From positions 1,116,001-1,180,000 of the forward strand of contig NC_018393.1 of assembly GCF_000208865.1 (NCBI RefSeq): a DNA stretch of 64,000 bases, written 5' to 3'. The position numbers and the translations under genes are program-made. Shown here piece after piece: positions 60,887-64,000 of this stretch. Each line of letters opens with the position of its first letter. The stretch's first letter is position 1. The notes beneath the pieces were generated by a model. The model was given only the letters and a program-made list of their open reading frames with translations. It searched no databases and was not told where the DNA came from. The stretch comes from Neospora caninum Liverpool. Taxonomy: Eukaryota > Apicomplexa > Conoidasida > Eucoccidiorida > Sarcocystidae.

Positions 60887-62389
60887 CGGGAAGGAGCAGC
60901 CGAAACGTACAAATTAGAGGGAAAGGCGATATTCTGGGTATACCGACCCGGGCAAAAGAAAAGCGGCAAGCACGCGTGCAGCCGGGAACACAAAATGGCT
61001 ACTGGAAATGTAAAATCGTCAGTGTTTTTTTCGATGCAAAAACGACAAACGGGCAATGAAGAAAATGGCCAACAGGCACCATGGCATACTAGGGCTGAGC
61101 GTGGTTTATTTTGTACTGCGTCGTGAGGACTGGACTCATATCTGCTCGTTCATAAGCTGCTACGAGCAGCTATGCGTGGCAGAACGTTTGCACACCAGTT
61201 CTTCCCTGGTAGCTCTCTTGTTCACGTTGCTTGAAAACGAATGAACCACGTCTCTTAGTGGCTCTCACAGCCTTTTTCCACTGCCACAAAGATATATGCC
61301 ACATTTTCGTGTGGACTTGAGAATGCGGCAGCAACTTTCGTCTTCCATATCCACGAGACACTACGGAGGTGCCCCGTGGAACAAGATTCGATGGTCCAGA
61401 CTATCTGCATATTGCTTTGCTACTTTCCCAAGTTACGGGATTTCTAGAAAACGGGAACTCAGATGAAGAGGTGGTTGCCGCGATGGGCTTACTCGTAAAC
61501 TGGCACGCCCAGATTATCAAGCCGGCATAACAGGTTTCGTGCACATGTGCTACGAAAATAGCATCCTCAAGTCCGCCTGTGTTTTCCTGATGACCCGTTT
61601 TCGTGTGGATCCAGCTCTACTCTTCAGGTAAAGAGACAGAGTAGCTTTAACGTGTCCGTTCTTCTCGTGCATTTGAATAATGGAGAGGATGGTTCTCATG
61701 GCAGAACCCTTCGAGGGTTCAGGGATCATTGACAAATTGCATAGCTTTCTCACGTTGCGGAAGCAATAAACACGTCTCAGGGGTGCATGACACCGCCTGC
61801 ACTTGCTATCGTCGGATGGGTGTCGATGACAGTCGCTTTCTGTTTCCGTGAACTGCCGCCAGCACATCGTTTGCGCCACTTGGAAACCAGTGTTTAGTGA
61901 GGATTCCTCAGCTGGTGAAAGCAACTATTCACGCGAACGGGATCAACCCAGCACATTAATCGTTTCCACTTCCCCTGTGAACATGCTCGTCGAGATTTGT
62001 GGCGCAAACTTCCTACTCTCTCGTGATTGGGCCGTCATCTGCATGAGACACCAAGGCGTGATGGACCAGCTTGCCGAACTGCTAAAGTTTCTACGCTATA
62101 CCAACTGCTGTCCTTTAGTGACAAATTTCACGAGTCCAGCAGTGCGAGCATTCGCTCGCAATCACCCGATTCCCGCCGACACCGTTCAGGCGTTGCACAG
62201 TCCGCACGGGCGGCAGTCGCCGAGGACGCAGGTTAAATCTGCAGAAATTGTGTCTACCAGAGTTCCATGGACTTCTTCGAGCAAGTGCTTGTCTCATCAC
62301 ACGTTTCGCAGAAGGGGACAAGACAGTTTGCCATGCACTTCCAAAACACCCGCACACTCTTTTTGAAATAGTCAAGATAGAAACGCCAA
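60887..62389. other. Spacer with an orphan plus-strand coding-like segment
   Basis: Between the start of the 384-residue gene and the SF3B1 stop. At about 61358-61530 a plus-strand frame reads RFDGPDYLHIALLLSQVTGF and continues VVAAMGLLVNWHAQIIKPA-stop, which looks like a terminal exon, but no upstream exons were found. A second frame over 61259-61447 is also open. Neither is firm enough to call. A basic Cys-rich minus-strand frame at 61550-61924 is likewise uncertain. Confidence 0.35.
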
Positions 62390-64000
62390 CTAAATAACAT
62401 AGAGTAGTTCATCTCGAGAATAGCAACCCTTATCGTCGTCCGGAAGGGGAGGGTAGAAAGCAACCATCGAATCTTGATGGCCAATGTACAGGTTGTTGTA
62501 CACCCGCCAGTACACTTCGCGCACCTGAGGAACAGCCACATTCAACATAACACACCACAGCCGCGTTCACCAAACAGGAGGGAAGTACTTGACCACACAC
62601 ATGTGCAGAAGTGACACCATGCATACACTGGACACGGCAATAGCGTGGCATTCTGAACGGTCTGCGAAATCGGACGTATTTCCCAATTCGTACCCGGAAA
62701 GACCCGTCTCGAAGATGCCTACGTGAAACTGCAAACACGATCTCCTGGCGTTGACCGGCATCGCACATAGACTCCTCACAAATTTCCGCCTTTGTCAGCA
62801 TTCACAATTTGTTCCGTACACACGGCTGGACTCTGAAAGCCGTCGAGTACGCAGCCGATCGACTGCGGAACACTAGACGTCAAACTTTTCTCACCTTCTT
62901 CGCCGGGTGGAACAGACCGAGAAGGACGTATCGAAAGACAATGCCCGCACCGAGTGAAACTCGCATGCCGTCAACAGCGTCGAAGAAAGCCTGCAGGAGC
63001 ATTGGAAAAGGGTGATGAACGAAAAGCTTGTTTTCCCTTTCAAACAGTTCCACGTGACTGTTACTGACGATGCCACACGAAAACGGCAAGTTTGACCCGC
63101 ATTGAAAACTGTCCCGTCAAAAAGGCGTTGAGATAATCGCGAGGCCAAGACGTCTATGCTATGCTCAAAAAAAGACACCACCTCACAGCCCTCTAGCGTG
63201 GTTTTCAGACGCGACAGGAGGGCGTCACCACCGCCGAGAAAACAAAGAGTGACAGACCAGGTATCGAAGAAGCGAAGGTTATAACACGCCTCCCTGAATT
63301 CTTTCCTTCTTACCTGAACAAGATGCGGCGATTTTTCAAAGATGTTTGGCCACACAAAGTTCATCAGATGCAGCAGTGCGTCTTCACAGCTGAGACCATG
63401 GACACCTGCAGAGCAAACAACAGACAGAAGCGCAAATTCTCCGTGAACGTCCCCGGACTCGAACGTTAGCATGTAAACACTGGGTTGTTGAACCCCCCGT
63501 TTTTGAGGCAACACTGTGACTTCCTCTCCAAGTATGAACACGTGAAAGAAGACGTACACGTTGTGCAGAATCACGGACTCGAACGGCATCATCCTTGGAG
63601 AGACACCAGACGACGGTATACACATTCGGAAGTCGTCTTTTTGGTCCACTGTTCTGCCCCGAGTTGACCTCTCACTTTCCATAGGCCTTACCGAGCGCCA
63701 AGTGCTTGGTAGCCCAAGCAGCCGTTTGCCTGTGGACGAGGTCTCTGTCCATGAGGGCGTCTTCGAGCAACGGCACAACGGTGTAGATGTAGTCCTTGGC
63801 CATTTCTCCGATATACTCAAACATGAAGGAAAGCGTCTTGAGGACGCCATTCTGCACATTTAGCTCCTGCACGCGATACTCATTCATCAAGGCCGGAAGC
63901 ACCGAATACGGCAGACACGTTTCTGCCACAATCGCGATGGCGATTGTCGTGCACAGACGCAGTTGGCGCTCCTGTACCTTCAAGTTGTTCAGCAGCGTAG
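62390..64000 (-). CDS. SF3B1: Splicing factor 3B subunit 1, C-terminal end (partial)
   Basis: The 5' part lies beyond the right edge. Visible exons 64000-63692, 63405-63314, 62990-62895 and 62524-62390 join in phase with canonical introns. They read through the terminal HEAT repeats of SF3B1: [122 protein letters not shown], and the end [13 protein letters not shown]. SF3B1 is the HEAT-repeat scaffold of the U2 snRNP SF3b complex, which holds the branch-point duplex in the nucleus. Identity is secure. The segment after VHRQTAA (WATKHLALG) and the loop before the last 20 residues differ from the otherwise near-invariant animal sequence. Confidence 0.98.

Noticed and set aside
61550..61924. Basic Cys-rich minus-strand frame that could suggest a small ribosomal protein
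   Set aside because: It has no ATG start. The Cys residues do not form a recognisable zinc ribbon, and the plus strand is equally open here.
1..64000. Bacterial-type features: operons, ribosome binding sites, CRISPR arrays, insertion sequences, prophage
   Set aside because: The genes are spliced and eukaryotic. Tandem repeats here are microsatellites or coding minisatellites without spacer structure.

Overview
The window looks like nuclear DNA of a coccidian apicomplexan close to Toxoplasma, Neospora and Hammondia. Evidence for this: genes with many short introns (GT...AG, typically with a CTTTGCAG-like acceptor), housekeeping proteins swollen by low-complexity Ser/Pro/Arg/Glu-rich insertions, frequent TGCATGC motifs, (TA)n microsatellites in introns and spacers, no operons, no ribosome binding sites, and a motile-cilium gene. 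The species is not resolved. One run of 100 Ns (9958-10057) is an assembly gap.

Layout. 1-6629 (+): the 3' part of a large unrecognised gene. 9622-13534 (+): a glyoxalase-fold (VOC) protein of GLOD4 type, interrupted by the gap. 15278-21190 (-): a GT1/GT28-type glycosyltransferase with large insertions. 24839-27987 (-): a multi-pass membrane protein. 28795-30522 (-): a secreted protein built from a regular 32-residue cysteine repeat. 31596-32864 (-): a homologue of the dynein regulatory complex protein DRC12/CCDC153. 33593-34754 (+): a coiled-coil protein divergent from it. 35742-38223 (-): a GT32 glycosyltransferase. 38936-39849 (-): a small unknown protein. 40858-44484 (-): a 1208-residue Pro/Ser/Arg-rich protein. 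47714-55796 (-): a giant PGAP1-type GPI inositol deacylase. 57325-58825 (+): the Qc-SNARE BET1. 59732-60886 (-): a 384-residue unknown. 62390 to the right edge (-): the C-terminal end of splicing factor SF3B1.

The genes do not form one pathway, but several fall into shared themes. PGAP1, BET1, GT32, the GT1/28 enzyme and the membrane protein belong to secretory-pathway or membrane biology. DRC12 belongs to the microgamete flagellum. The cysteine-repeat protein has cysteine spacing reminiscent of oocyst-wall proteins. Splice models for PGAP1, BET1, SF3B1, DRC12 and the membrane protein were built by eye and are phase-consistent at every junction. Those for the first gene, the GT1/28 enzyme and the 3' end of GT32 are incomplete. 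The left part and PGAP1 are clearly GC-richer and carry the TA microsatellites; 28-47 kb and 56-64 kb are more AT-rich and have almost none. In the GC-rich part many long open frames on both strands are composition artefacts, so length alone was not accepted as evidence.
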